Assembly: GCF_026183675.1 (NCBI RefSeq)
Contig: NZ_JAPIVK010000002.1
Coordinates: 1 to 43,763 of the forward strand
Reading direction: 5' to 3'
DNA from: Microbulbifer halophilus
GTDB taxonomy: Bacteria; Pseudomonadota; Gammaproteobacteria; Pseudomonadales; Cellvibrionaceae
Length of the DNA: 43,763 nucleotides
Shown: in pieces, positions 1 to 7,649 of the stretch
How the letters are laid out: each line of letters begins with the position of its first letter
How positions within the stretch are numbered: position 1 is the first letter of the stretch
Program-made: the position numbers and the translations under genes
The notes under the pieces: generated by a model
Database searches by the model: none
What the model was told of the DNA's origin: nothing
What the model saw: only the letters and a program-made list of their open reading frames with translations

Positions 1-87
1 GGCCAGATAGCCCCTTGAGGGATGTAGGGACAGATGGTATCTACAGGCCGGGGGGGCAAAAGCATACCTGGCGCGGAGAGAGTGCAA

Positions 88-405
88 TCAATTGCAACGG
101 TCGTCCAGCTTCCACAGATCGAACGCCGGCTCCTCGTAGGGATGCGCCTCGCGCAGCGCCGCCAGTGTGGCGTCTACCAGCTCGTCCGCGCAGACCATCT
201 CCACCCGGTATTCATCCACCTTCTCCACTTCGCCGGTCCGGCCGATAAACGGCTGGCTACCGTCCAGTGGCCGAAACTGGCCGGTGCCCTTGAGTTGAAA
301 ACAGCAGGAATCGTAATCGCCGATACGGCCGGCACCGGCGGCGAACAGGGCCCGCTTGACCTCTTCGGTGTGGGTTTCCGGAATATAGACGCAGAGTTTG
401 TACAC
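88..405 (-). CDS. YqfO/NIF3-like small protein (CutA1-like fold)
   Basis: A 105-residue protein resembling the insert domain of YqfO/NIF3 proteins, which occurs in many gammaproteobacteria as a separate small protein. It begins MYKLCVYIPETH, a typical first beta strand, and ends with the family's conserved HPYEEPAFDLW stretch. Function is not established; the fold is related to the CutA1/PII trimeric fold. It is the last gene of a minus-strand run after the CnoX gene, with an 88-base gap between them. The family assignment is good, the role unknown. Confidence 0.8.
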   Translation of the reverse strand: MYKLCVYIPETHTEEVKRALFAAGAGRIGDYDSCCFQLKGTGQFRPLDGSQPFIGRTGEVEKVDEYRVEMVCADELVDATLAALREAHPYEEPAFDLWKLDDRCN

Positions 406-493
406 AAATCCTCCGGTTCACTGTAGCGACAAGCCTGGCGTAGGTTGGGGTGGGCCCTGCAAACTCCAACAGGGCCCGCCCCGGTGAAGCGGA

Positions 494-1348
494 TCAATAG
501 AGCAGCGTCATCAACTTGCGCTGATACTGGACCGCCAGCGGATCGCCGGTACCGAGACTCTTGATGATATCCAGGTAGGCCTGCTTCGCGGCGCCGTCGG
601 CGTAGTTGAGGTCGCTGCGCAGCACGTTCAGCAGCAGGTCCAGCGCCTCCTGCGGGCGGTGGGTCTGGCTGTACTGTACCGCCAGTTTGTAGGCGGATTC
701 GAAATCTTCCGGGTTCTGTTCCAGCGCCTGCTGCAGGCCCTTGATCTCCGGCGATTCGGCCGCCTGCTGTTTGAGCTCCAGTTGCGACATCAACTGCTGG
801 TAGTCGCTGTCCTGGTCCGCCAGCAGGATCTGTCCCAACACTGTCTCCGCCTCGGGCACGCGATTCTGCTCCAGCAGCACCGCCGCGAGCTGCTTGGCGA
901 TATCGGCGCGCTCGCCGGATTCATTGTAGGCCTGGCGCAACACCGGCAGGGCCTCGTCCAGTTTGCCCTCGCCCACCAGCTGTTTGCCCTGCTCGAACTT
1001 CAGGTCCCAGGGCTTGGGCAGGTACTTGTCCAGCATCTCGCGGATCTGCTTTTCCGACTGGGCGCCGGCAAAGCCATCTACCGGCTGGCCCTCTTTTAGC
1101 ACCATCACCGTGGGCAGGCTGCGCACCCCCAGCTGGCCGGCCAGCATCTGTTCGGTATCCGCGTTGACCTTCGCCAGCAGGAACTGGCCGTCGTACTCCT
1201 TCGCCAGCTTTTCCAGCACCGGCATCAGTTGCTTGCACGGCTCGCACCAGTCCGCCCAAAAATCCACCACCACCGGGCGCTTCATCGACTCCTCGATCAG
1301 CACCTGCTGGGCGTTATCCTGGGTTACATCGACAATAAATTCGTTCAC
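494..1348 (-). CDS. cnoX: CnoX/YbbN thioredoxin-TPR co-chaperone
   Basis: A 284-residue protein with an N-terminal thioredoxin domain (about residues 1-110, active site WCEPC) followed by a helical TPR-like region. This is the architecture of CnoX (YbbN), which binds unfolding proteins under oxidative stress and hands them to GroEL. I chose a GTG start at 1348 because an AGGAG sequence sits just upstream and the protein then begins with the thioredoxin fold; the open frame continues upstream to 1504 but overlaps the YjbR gene. The two-cysteine motif is intact. As I recall, E. coli YbbN lacks the first cysteine while alpha-proteobacterial CnoX keeps both, so this version may have reductase activity (inference). 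It lies 25 bases after the YjbR gene. Confidence 0.9.
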   Translation of the reverse strand: MNEFIVDVTQDNAQQVLIEESMKRPVVVDFWADWCEPCKQLMPVLEKLAKEYDGQFLLAKVNADTEQMLAGQLGVRSLPTVMVLKEGQPVDGFAGAQSEKQIREMLDKYLPKPWDLKFEQGKQLVGEGKLDEALPVLRQAYNESGERADIAKQLAAVLLEQNRVPEAETVLGQILLADQDSDYQQLMSQLELKQQAAESPEIKGLQQALEQNPEDFESAYKLAVQYSQTHRPQEALDLLLNVLRSDLNYADGAAKQAYLDIIKSLGTGDPLAVQYQRKLMTLLY

Positions 1349-1373
1349 AACTGCTCCTGATTCCAAAATCCGC

Positions 1374-1754
1374 CTATCGGTAGATCGTATCCGGACCGTA
1401 GGCCAGCTCCAGCGCCTCGCGCTCCACTCTGCGCAGGCCCCTGACCACCAGCCCGTAGGATTGATCCACCATCCGCTCCACCTCGTAGTCCGGCACACTG
1501 CCATCCAGCAGGACGGTGTTCCAGTGTTTCTTGTTCATATGATAACCGGGAAGTACGCCGGTGAAGATATCCCGCAGCGCCTGGGCCTCGCCCGGGTCGC
1601 ACTTTAGATTGGTGCGGGCCAGATCGTTTTCAATGCCAAGGGTCGCGAACATCCTGCCCTTGACCTTGAACACCGCCACGCCCGGTCCGAAGGGAAAGTC
1701 TTCGGCGGCCTCGGGGCGGGACAGCAGATAGTCGCGCGCTGAGTCGTAGTCCAT
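1374..1754 (-). CDS. MmcQ/YjbR family protein
   Basis: A 126-residue MmcQ/YjbR family protein with the CyaY-like fold. It shows the family hallmarks: an N-terminal helix starting MDYDSARDYLL, a PFGPGVAVFKVKGRMFA strand pair, and a central motif ending in NKKHWNTV. E. coli YjbR has been proposed to bind DNA, but a firm cellular role is lacking. Its start lies 6 bases after the stop of the DUF885 lipoprotein gene and CnoX follows 25 bases later, so the three are probably co-transcribed. Confidence 0.85.
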   Translation of the reverse strand: MDYDSARDYLLSRPEAAEDFPFGPGVAVFKVKGRMFATLGIENDLARTNLKCDPGEAQALRDIFTGVLPGYHMNKKHWNTVLLDGSVPDYEVERMVDQSYGLVVRGLRRVEREALELAYGPDTIYR

Positions 1755-1760
1755 TTTGCC

Positions 1761-3122
1761 TTACCAGTCGAGAGATGAGGGCAGCCGGGGCGAGGACAGC
1801 AGCTTGCCGAAACGCTGCCAGCGCTCGCCCGGCGAGGACGCGCCCCGCTCCACATAGTCCGCCACCAGCTGCTTGCCCCAGTTGTAGTTGATTACATAGG
1901 CACCGTAGGCATCCACGAAGCGCTTGCGCTGGGCGGCCTTTTCCGGGCTCTTGACGGTGTATTTCCGGAACAGCGCCACCACCTCGTCGCCGTCGATCTC
2001 ACCATCGATATACTGGCGGGCAATCTCGTTGCCGGCGTAACCGAGTCTTTCAATCAACTCCAGTACCCGGTCGTATTTCTCCGCGCTCGCCGGATCCAGT
2101 CCGGCCAGCGGATAGAGCACTTCCTTTTCGAACGCGGTTTTCTCGTCGCCGGGAAAGGCGAGCTCGATACCGTAGTTGGCGCTGCCCTCGGCGATCAGGG
2201 ACTGGGGGCTGAATAGCGGGTAGACGCTGTACTCCACCCAGCCGCGCTTGTCGACCAGCTCCTGTTCCAGCAGTGCGTTGTAAGTGTGGTGGCCGGGATA
2301 GCCCTCGTGGCAGCCGAGGTCGATGGCGCGGTCGATCATCACCGGCAGCCCGGTGTTGATCTGGATCAGGCTGCGGGCGCCACCCTGATACCAGTTGTAG
2401 CCGCTCCAGGGTTTGTCGGTAACGTATTCCAGCTCGAAGTGTTCACCGGCCGGCAGCCGGACATGCTGCTTCGTGCGCTCGCGGCAGGCGTCGATGGCGG
2501 CGTCGAAGACCGCCTGCATCTTGTCGTCGGGGATCACGAACTGCTTTTTGAAGGCCTGCACGCGCCGATGTAGCGGCCCGTCGCCGGGCAGCAGTTCGTC
2601 CAGTTCTGCCAGTACCGGCTCGAACTCGGTCAGTTTCTGTTGCGGCGGCCGGGTATCGTAAAGAAGCTGCACTTCGCGCTCGAAATCCGGCTCGGCGGTT
2701 CCGGCCAGTTGGCGGGCGTGGGCACGCACCGCGCGCAACTGTGTTTTCAGGTAGTGCCGGCGCAGGTTTTCGATATCGCCATGCGCGGGAATCTTCTCCG
2801 GCAGCTGTTGCATCAGCTCTTGTGCGCGCCGGGCGATATCGGCGGGGGCCGCCCCGCTCGCCGCTGCCTTCTCCTCCCACTCTGCGGGACCGTAGTAGGC
2901 ATCGACATAGCTCTCGTCGTGATTGCCCAACTCCAGCACCAGTACCACATAGTCCCGCGCCAGGCGATCCATATCCACTGCCTCTTCCACCGGCGATCCG
3001 GCACCGGCCTGTGTATCGCTTTCCGGCTCCGAGGACGACTGCCGGTCGCCGCCACAAGCGCTCAAGGCGGAGATCATCGCCACTGCGGCCAGGAATTTGA
3101 GCGGCGGCTGCAAGTATTTCAT
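1761..3122 (-). CDS. DUF885 family lipoprotein
   Basis: A 453-residue exported lipoprotein. The N-terminus has a basic start, a hydrophobic core and a lipobox LSAC with the lipidated cysteine at residue 23. The signature HEGYPGHH at residues 272-279 is the histidine-rich motif of DUF885 proteins. A metal-dependent hydrolase role has been suggested for such proteins, but I know of no settled substrate. A Ser/Glu-rich linker (about residues 28-50) separates the lipid anchor from the folded part, as in many outer-membrane-tethered proteins. First gene of the cluster that continues with YjbR and CnoX. Confidence 0.85.
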   Translation of the reverse strand: MKYLQPPLKFLAAVAMISALSACGGDRQSSSEPESDTQAGAGSPVEEAVDMDRLARDYVVLVLELGNHDESYVDAYYGPAEWEEKAAASGAAPADIARRAQELMQQLPEKIPAHGDIENLRRHYLKTQLRAVRAHARQLAGTAEPDFEREVQLLYDTRPPQQKLTEFEPVLAELDELLPGDGPLHRRVQAFKKQFVIPDDKMQAVFDAAIDACRERTKQHVRLPAGEHFELEYVTDKPWSGYNWYQGGARSLIQINTGLPVMIDRAIDLGCHEGYPGHHTYNALLEQELVDKRGWVEYSVYPLFSPQSLIAEGSANYGIELAFPGDEKTAFEKEVLYPLAGLDPASAEKYDRVLELIERLGYAGNEIARQYIDGEIDGDEVVALFRKYTVKSPEKAAQRKRFVDAYGAYVINYNWGKQLVADYVERGASSPGERWQRFGKLLSSPRLPSSLDW

Positions 3123-3238
3123 ACCGGTATCCCTGCTTTATGGTCATTATTGGTTCCGTCGGGACGGGCGCTTTGTGGGCCCGCAAACAGAGTGCCGGTA
3201 ATCCTAGGCGAAATCGCTCCGCAGTGTAACTGTCCTGC

Positions 3239-3445
3239 TCAAGCCGCACCGCGGCGCGGTGGCTTATCGCCGCGCTCGACACGCCGGCGGCAGCGCAGGC
3301 GGTGGATCAGTATGCGGACCCCGTTGCCGATCGCGGTCAGCAGCCCGAGCGGGGGCATGGCCGGCATATACAGCGGCGGCTCGGGGGGACGGGGACGCAG
3401 TTTCAGATCACAGTTGCAGGCCGGGGAACGCTTGCCATCGGACAT
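3239..3445 (-). CDS. small basic hypothetical protein
   Basis: A 68-residue reading frame that I do not recognise. A strong GAGGAG ribosome-binding site lies about six bases before the ATG, which is the best evidence that it is expressed. The N-terminal part has a CNC motif and a proline-rich stretch (RPRPPEPPLY); the middle is a short hydrophobic patch with IGNGVRILIHRLRCRR; the tail is very basic. It faces away from the LysR gene beginning at 3565, so the two share a 119-base divergent promoter region. It could be a small nucleic-acid-binding or membrane-associated protein, or a chance frame with a good RBS. Confidence 0.5.
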   Translation of the reverse strand: MSDGKRSPACNCDLKLRPRPPEPPLYMPAMPPLGLLTAIGNGVRILIHRLRCRRRVERGDKPPRRGAA

Positions 3446-3564
3446 CAGTTTCTCCTCTCTCGTCGGTGCGGCCGCTTTCGTGAAAGGAAGAGTGCCCCGG
3501 CTCGATTGTTAAATACAGCGAAAATATCTACAGTGAGCTTTCAGAAAAATTGAAAGGTACAGTC

Positions 3565-4461
3565 ATGGCCACCCTCACTCCGACAATGCCGGCCACTCCC
3601 GCCCCGCTATTGGATACCGAGCTGCTGCGCACCTTTGTCACCATCGCCGAGTGCGGGAGTTTCACCCGGGCCGCCCGCCAGGTATTCCGCACCCCCTCGG
3701 CCCTGAGCATGCAGATCAAAAGGCTGGAGGAAACCCTGGGGCGCGCCCTGTTCGTGCGCGAGGCGCGCCGGGTGAGACTGACACCGGACGGCGAAATACT
3801 GTTGGGCTACGGGCGCCGTTTGCTGAAGTTGAACGAAGAGGCAGTGGGCCGGTTCCTCTCTCCGGCGCTCGAGGGTCGGCTGCGGCTCGGAACCCCTGAC
3901 GATGTGGGCACGCGTATCCTGCCCCGGGCACTCACCCAGTTCGCCCGCTCGCATCCGGCGGTGCAGGTGGATGTAGCCGTGGGCCGCAGTTCGGAGCTGA
4001 CGCGACAGCTGGATGCCAACGAACTCGATGTGGCGCTGATCACTGCCGGCAACACCGACTCGACAGGGGAAGGCGGGCAATTGATCCACACAGAGCCGCT
4101 GGTCTGGGCCGCGCGCGACGGTGGTGTCGCCGCACAGCGCGAACCACTGCCCCTGGCGCTCGCCGGCCCGAATTGCGTATGGCGGGGTATGGCGCTGGCG
4201 GCCCTGGACGAGGCCGGCATCGGCTATCGGATCGCCTATACCAGCGAGCACTGCGCGGCCCAGGAGGCGGCCATATTGGCCGACCTGGCGGTAGCGCCCT
4301 TCCCCCTCAGCCTGGTGCGGGCCCCCCTGCGAAAACTGGGAGCCGACTCCGGCCTGCCGCCGCTGGGTGAATACCATATCGCACTGCGTCGGCGACGCGG
4401 TGCCGGGCAGGCGGCGGAGGCCCTGGCCGAGCATATGGCGGGAGCATTCCGGGGCGATTAG
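3565..4461 (+). CDS. LysR-family transcriptional regulator
   Basis: A 298-residue LysR regulator. Residues of about 20-80 form the winged helix-turn-helix (ELLRTFVTIAECGSFTRAAR, then SALSMQIKRLEETLG), followed by the LysR substrate-binding domain. The ATG at 3565 has AAAGG upstream; a TTG at 3550 could extend it by five residues. The effector and targets cannot be read from the sequence. It may control the small divergent gene at 3239-3445 (inference). It ends 5 bases before the stop of the convergent second LysR gene. Confidence 0.9.
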   Translation: MATLTPTMPATPAPLLDTELLRTFVTIAECGSFTRAARQVFRTPSALSMQIKRLEETLGRALFVREARRVRLTPDGEILLGYGRRLLKLNEEAVGRFLSPALEGRLRLGTPDDVGTRILPRALTQFARSHPAVQVDVAVGRSSELTRQLDANELDVALITAGNTDSTGEGGQLIHTEPLVWAARDGGVAAQREPLPLALAGPNCVWRGMALAALDEAGIGYRIAYTSEHCAAQEAAILADLAVAPFPLSLVRAPLRKLGADSGLPPLGEYHIALRRRRGAGQAAEALAEHMAGAFRGD

Positions 4462-4466
4462 CGGGA

Positions 4467-5369
4467 CTACCGGCCCCGCTGCAGGCGCTCGCCGATAAAA
4501 CTGCAGAGGGCGCGCACCCTGCGGGTGTCGCACATATCGCGGTGGGTGAACAGCCACAGATCGGTAACCCAGTCGTTCGGCGGCAGCAGCAGCCGGCACA
4601 GTCGGTCATCGCCACCGGCCTGCCACAGACCGAGCGGCGCTATGCCGAAGCCGGCGCGGACGGCATCGGGAAACTGGTCGGCACTGCTGCAGCGCAGTGC
4701 TATCTGCCGCTCGGGCACCCAGCGGTCCACCCACTGCGCCGGCGGGTCCGCCGCCGCACCGCGGCTGAGACCGATAAAACGGTGATGATCGATGCGCTCC
4801 AGGCTGTCGAAGCTGCCCTTTTCGCGCAGGTATTCCGGGGAGGCGTAAAGACTGTAGCGCAGCGGTGTCACGCTCTGCACGACGCAGTCGGGCATATCCG
4901 GCTTGGCTCTCAAACGGATGCCGACATGGGCCTCGCCACGCCGCCGAAAAGGAAAACCGGCATCGGTATCCAGCTCCAGCTTCACGCCGGGATGGCGGCG
5001 CTGGAAACACTGCAGCAGTGGTACCACGGGACCGAGCAGGCCGGGGCCCACACCGACCACCAGGGTGCCGCTCAATTGCTCGTCGGCGCCGTGTACACTC
5101 CCTACCAATGTATTCAGCTGCGCCTGCATGGATTCCGCCGCGCGCATCAGCTTGCGCCCCGCCTCGGTGGGCACATAGCCGCGGGCATGGCGGTAGAAGA
5201 GCCGGGTGCACAGGGATTTCTCCAGCGTATCCACCCGCCGCAGCACCGTGGAGTGGGAGACGCCCAGCTGCTCCGCGGCGCCGGACAGGGTGCCGGCGCG
5301 GGCCACCGCCAGCGCATAGTGCACGTGATTCCAGTCGTTGACCTGCAAGTTGCTCATCCTCCGGTTCAT
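4467..5369 (-). CDS. LysR-family transcriptional regulator
   Basis: A second LysR regulator of about 300 residues. The helix-turn-helix is visible as the region beginning NDWNHVHYALAVARAGTLS and continuing through SHSTVLRRVDTLE, followed by a substrate-binding domain. The start is ambiguous: ATG at 5369 gives MNRRMSNLQ, while ATG at 5357 has GGAGG directly against it, too close for normal spacing. The subgroup with VNDWNHV near the N-terminus often represses or activates a neighbouring gene; here the divergent neighbour, 33 bases away, is the Mut7-C gene. Confidence 0.88.
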   Translation of the reverse strand: MNRRMSNLQVNDWNHVHYALAVARAGTLSGAAEQLGVSHSTVLRRVDTLEKSLCTRLFYRHARGYVPTEAGRKLMRAAESMQAQLNTLVGSVHGADEQLSGTLVVGVGPGLLGPVVPLLQCFQRRHPGVKLELDTDAGFPFRRRGEAHVGIRLRAKPDMPDCVVQSVTPLRYSLYASPEYLREKGSFDSLERIDHHRFIGLSRGAAADPPAQWVDRWVPERQIALRCSSADQFPDAVRAGFGIAPLGLWQAGGDDRLCRLLLPPNDWVTDLWLFTHRDMCDTRRVRALCSFIGERLQRGR

Positions 5370-5402
5370 TACACTATTGCTACACCGCGAGCGCACCGAA
5401 AT

Positions 5403-6143
5403 ATGCTCACCGTCTGTTTCCGTTTCTACCGCGAGCTGAACGATTTCCTGCCGCACCGATGGCGGCAGCGAACCTTCGCGCGGGACCTGCCGTTGCCCGG
5501 TTCAGTCAAGGATGCGATCGAGAGCCTCGGGGTCCCGCACACCGAGGTCGACCTGATTCTCGTTGACGGTGTCTCCGTTGATTTCGGCTACCGGCTCCGC
5601 GATGGCGATCGCGTCAGTGTCTACCCGGTGTTCGAGTCTCTCGATATCGAACCGCTGGTCCGGCTGCGGCCGGAACCGCTGCGCAATCCCCGTTTCGTAT
5701 TCGACTGCCACCTGGGAAGACTGGCCCGCTACCTGCGCATGCTCGGTTTCGACACACTCTTTTACCGCCAGTGCGATGACGATACGCTGCTGGAGATATC
5801 CGTGTCGGACGGGCGCATACTGCTGTCCCGCGACCGCGGCCTGCTGAAACGGCGGCGACTGCGGCGCGGCTACTTTGTCCGCGCAACCCGGCCGCGCCGG
5901 CAAATCGCGGAAGTGGTCGAGCGGCTGCAGCTACAGGGAAAGTTCAGGCCCTTCAGCCGCTGCATCGCCTGCAACGGCCCCCTGCACCCGGTTGCCAGTC
6001 AGGGCGTGCAGCACCTGCTGCGGGAAAACACCCGGCGCTACTTCCGCCATTTCTTCCAGTGCCGGGACTGCGCGCGGGTCTACTGGAAAGGCAGCCACTA
6101 CCAGCACATGGAACAGCTGGTCCGGACACTGGCCGCAGAGTGA
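5403..6143 (+). CDS. Mut7-C RNase-domain protein with ubiquitin-like N-terminus
   Basis: A 246-residue two-domain protein. The first ~85 residues (MLTVCFRFYRELNDFL to RVSVYPVFE) look like the beta-grasp, ubiquitin-like domain often fused to Mut7-C. The rest is a Mut7-C RNase domain: a PIN-like core beginning FVFDCHLGRLARYLRMLGFD, acidic residues in LLSRDRGLL, then a zinc-ribbon-like pair CIAC ... CRDC. Proteins of this family are predicted ribonucleases; substrates are unknown. The frame is open far upstream (to 4542), but that part overlaps LysR and is not coding. I chose the ATG at 5403 because the beta-grasp domain begins there. Confidence 0.85.
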   Translation: MLTVCFRFYRELNDFLPHRWRQRTFARDLPLPGSVKDAIESLGVPHTEVDLILVDGVSVDFGYRLRDGDRVSVYPVFESLDIEPLVRLRPEPLRNPRFVFDCHLGRLARYLRMLGFDTLFYRQCDDDTLLEISVSDGRILLSRDRGLLKRRRLRRGYFVRATRPRRQIAEVVERLQLQGKFRPFSRCIACNGPLHPVASQGVQHLLRENTRRYFRHFFQCRDCARVYWKGSHYQHMEQLVRTLAAE

Positions 6144-6469
6144 TTGCTCCCGACCGCCGGCGCGGCGCATATTGGCCTTACCAAATAAACAACAACAAAA
6201 TATTAACATACCAATTAAACAATTTTACAAATTTTGGATAGGCCAATTTGCATTGCACTAGCAATCTCGCTAACCGGTGTCCGATGATCCGGGAGGACAC
6301 CAATGGATTACCGGCGGCATCAATCTCTCTACTGCTGGATTGCATATCGGGAATAAATTCATTAAATTACCCATATCGATCATTGCAGTATCCCCGCTTT
6401 GGAGATATTCGAGCAGTGAATCCCGCACTGGATTACAACAGAATACCGAGGCAGCAACAGGAGCCAGCC
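6144..6469. other. AT-rich leader before the toxin-antitoxin pair
   Basis: This 326-base spacer is clearly richer in A and T than the rest of the window, especially about 6180-6260 and 6340-6400. It holds the perfect inverted repeat at 6276-6301 and a possible weak promoter (TTGCAT at 6340 and TAAATT at 6363, 17 bases apart). Short open frames exist but lack ribosome-binding sites and family features. The base composition fits a horizontally acquired toxin-antitoxin module. Confidence 0.6.
6276..6301. promoter_or_regulatory. perfect inverted repeat, candidate autoregulatory operator
   Basis: The half-sites GGTGTCC and GGACACC are perfect reverse complements separated by 12 bases. The repeat lies about 170 bases before the antitoxin GTG start. 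Xre/MbcA/ParS antitoxins are known to repress their own promoters by binding inverted repeats, so this is a plausible operator. No promoter with a strong match was found directly over it. Confidence 0.4.
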
Positions 6470-6832
6470 GTGCACAAGATACAGGTCGCCCCGGAACAGG
6501 CCCTCGCCGAAGGCTTTTTCGGCGCCGCCACAGCCCTCGGGCTGGGCAACAGCGAACTGATGGCCATTCTCGGCCTGAGCCGCTCCTCCCTCGGGCGCCT
6601 GAAACAGTCGGGCGCCATCGATCCCCACTCCAAAACCGGCGAGATCGCCATGCTGGTGATCCGCATCTACCGCTCCCTGGTACCGCTGAACGGCGGCGAT
6701 GCCGACAATATCCGCCACTTTATGCAGACCTATAACCGCCACCTGGGCGGCCGCCCACTGGAGCTGATCCAGCGTATCGACGGTCTGGCGCTCACCTGCA
6801 ACTATCTGGACGCCCTGCGGGGCGCGGCCTGA
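6470..6832 (+). CDS. Xre/MbcA/ParS-family antitoxin (DUF2384)
   Basis: A 120-residue antitoxin of the Xre/MbcA/ParS family. The central part (LMAILGLSRSSLGRLKQSG) is a helix-turn-helix-like segment, and the C-terminal ~60 residues, from EIAMLVIRIYRSL through HLGGRPLELI, form the DUF2384 toxin-binding domain. The frame runs upstream to 6248, but GTG at 6470 has GGAG seven bases before it and gives the usual family length. It is followed 28 bases later by the RES-domain toxin, the standard order for this system. It should neutralise the toxin and repress the operon (family knowledge). Confidence 0.88.
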   Translation: MHKIQVAPEQALAEGFFGAATALGLGNSELMAILGLSRSSLGRLKQSGAIDPHSKTGEIAMLVIRIYRSLVPLNGGDADNIRHFMQTYNRHLGGRPLELIQRIDGLALTCNYLDALRGAA

Positions 6833-6860
6833 TCCGCCGGCCACAGGGAAGTTCGATTTC

Positions 6861-7604
6861 ATGAGTATCTGGAAAGAAGCCGGCGGCGCCGACTATGTAC
6901 AGCCACTGGACGGACAGTGCTGGCGCGTGGTGGAGAGCCAGCGCCAGGTGGCCACGGTGGCAATCACCAGCAGCCTGGAGAGCCAGGCGGTACTGGAGGA
7001 ACTGCTGGAAACCCACAGCAAACCGCCGCTGCCACCGGCGGCGGCCGATCTCCACTACCTGCTCGGCTCACCCTTCCGCTACCCGCCGCTACTGTGGGGC
7101 TCGCGCTTCGGACGCCGGTTCGAGCCGGGCATCTTCTACGGCGCGGTCAAGCTGGACACGGCCCTGGCGGAGTGCGCCTTCTACCGTTTTGTCTACCTCT
7201 CGGGGATGGAGGCGCCGCCCCCCAATCGCATCAACGCCCAGCACACAGCTTTCACACTGCGCTACCGCTGCGAGCGGGCGGTGCTACTGCAGCAGCCACC
7301 GTTTGACGGCTATCCGTCGCTGAGCTCCCCCAGCAGCTATCGCGACAGCCAGGAGCTCGGCAGTGAACTGCGGGAAAACGCCGTGCAATTGGCCCAGTTC
7401 CGCTCGGCGCGGGACGGCAACGGCGGCATCAACGTGGCGGTGTTCGACCCGGCGGCACTGGTGAGCCGTCGCCCCGGGCGAGAGACGGGGTTTTACTCCC
7501 AGGCGACACCGGAACGGGTGGAGTTCAAGGTGGGCAGCCGCCTGTACCAGTTCAGGCGCGGCGAATTCGAGGTAGACGGGCAGCTTCCGGTGCCGCCCGG
7601 TTAG
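6861..7604 (+). CDS. RES-domain toxin
   Basis: A 247-residue RES-domain protein. RES toxins of Xre-RES pairs degrade NAD+ and stop growth. The family's key residues are recognisable: an arginine in the region GSRFGRRFEPGIFYGA, the glutamate in LAECAFYRF, and a serine in the SPSSYRDSQELG region. Intact RES domain with no frameshift, so the toxin is probably functional. Start ATG 6861 with GGGAAG upstream. The stop is close to the convergent nhaA gene (7643). Confidence 0.88.
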   Translation: MSIWKEAGGADYVQPLDGQCWRVVESQRQVATVAITSSLESQAVLEELLETHSKPPLPPAAADLHYLLGSPFRYPPLLWGSRFGRRFEPGIFYGAVKLDTALAECAFYRFVYLSGMEAPPPNRINAQHTAFTLRYRCERAVLLQQPPFDGYPSLSSPSSYRDSQELGSELRENAVQLAQFRSARDGNGGINVAVFDPAALVSRRPGRETGFYSQATPERVEFKVGSRLYQFRRGEFEVDGQLPVPPG

Positions 7605-7623
7605 CGGCGGATTGCGGAGCGGG

Positions 7624-7649
7624 CCCGTAAGCGAGGGCCCGCTTACGGG
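7624..7649. repeat. perfect hairpin at the convergent ends of the RES toxin and nhaA genes
   Basis: CCCGTAAGCG and CGCTTACGGG pair perfectly around a six-base loop. The right arm contains the nhaA stop codon on the minus strand. There is no T-tract on either side, so it is not a classical intrinsic terminator. It may still slow converging polymerases or protect 3' ends. Confidence 0.45.

Noticed and set aside
4542..5402. Upstream extension of the Mut7-C frame
   Set aside because: Overlaps a LysR gene on the other strand; the beta-grasp domain begins at the ATG at 5403.
6277..6735. 152-residue frame overlapping the antitoxin
   Set aside because: Out of frame with the recognisable antitoxin and without a family match; its ribosome-binding context is poor.
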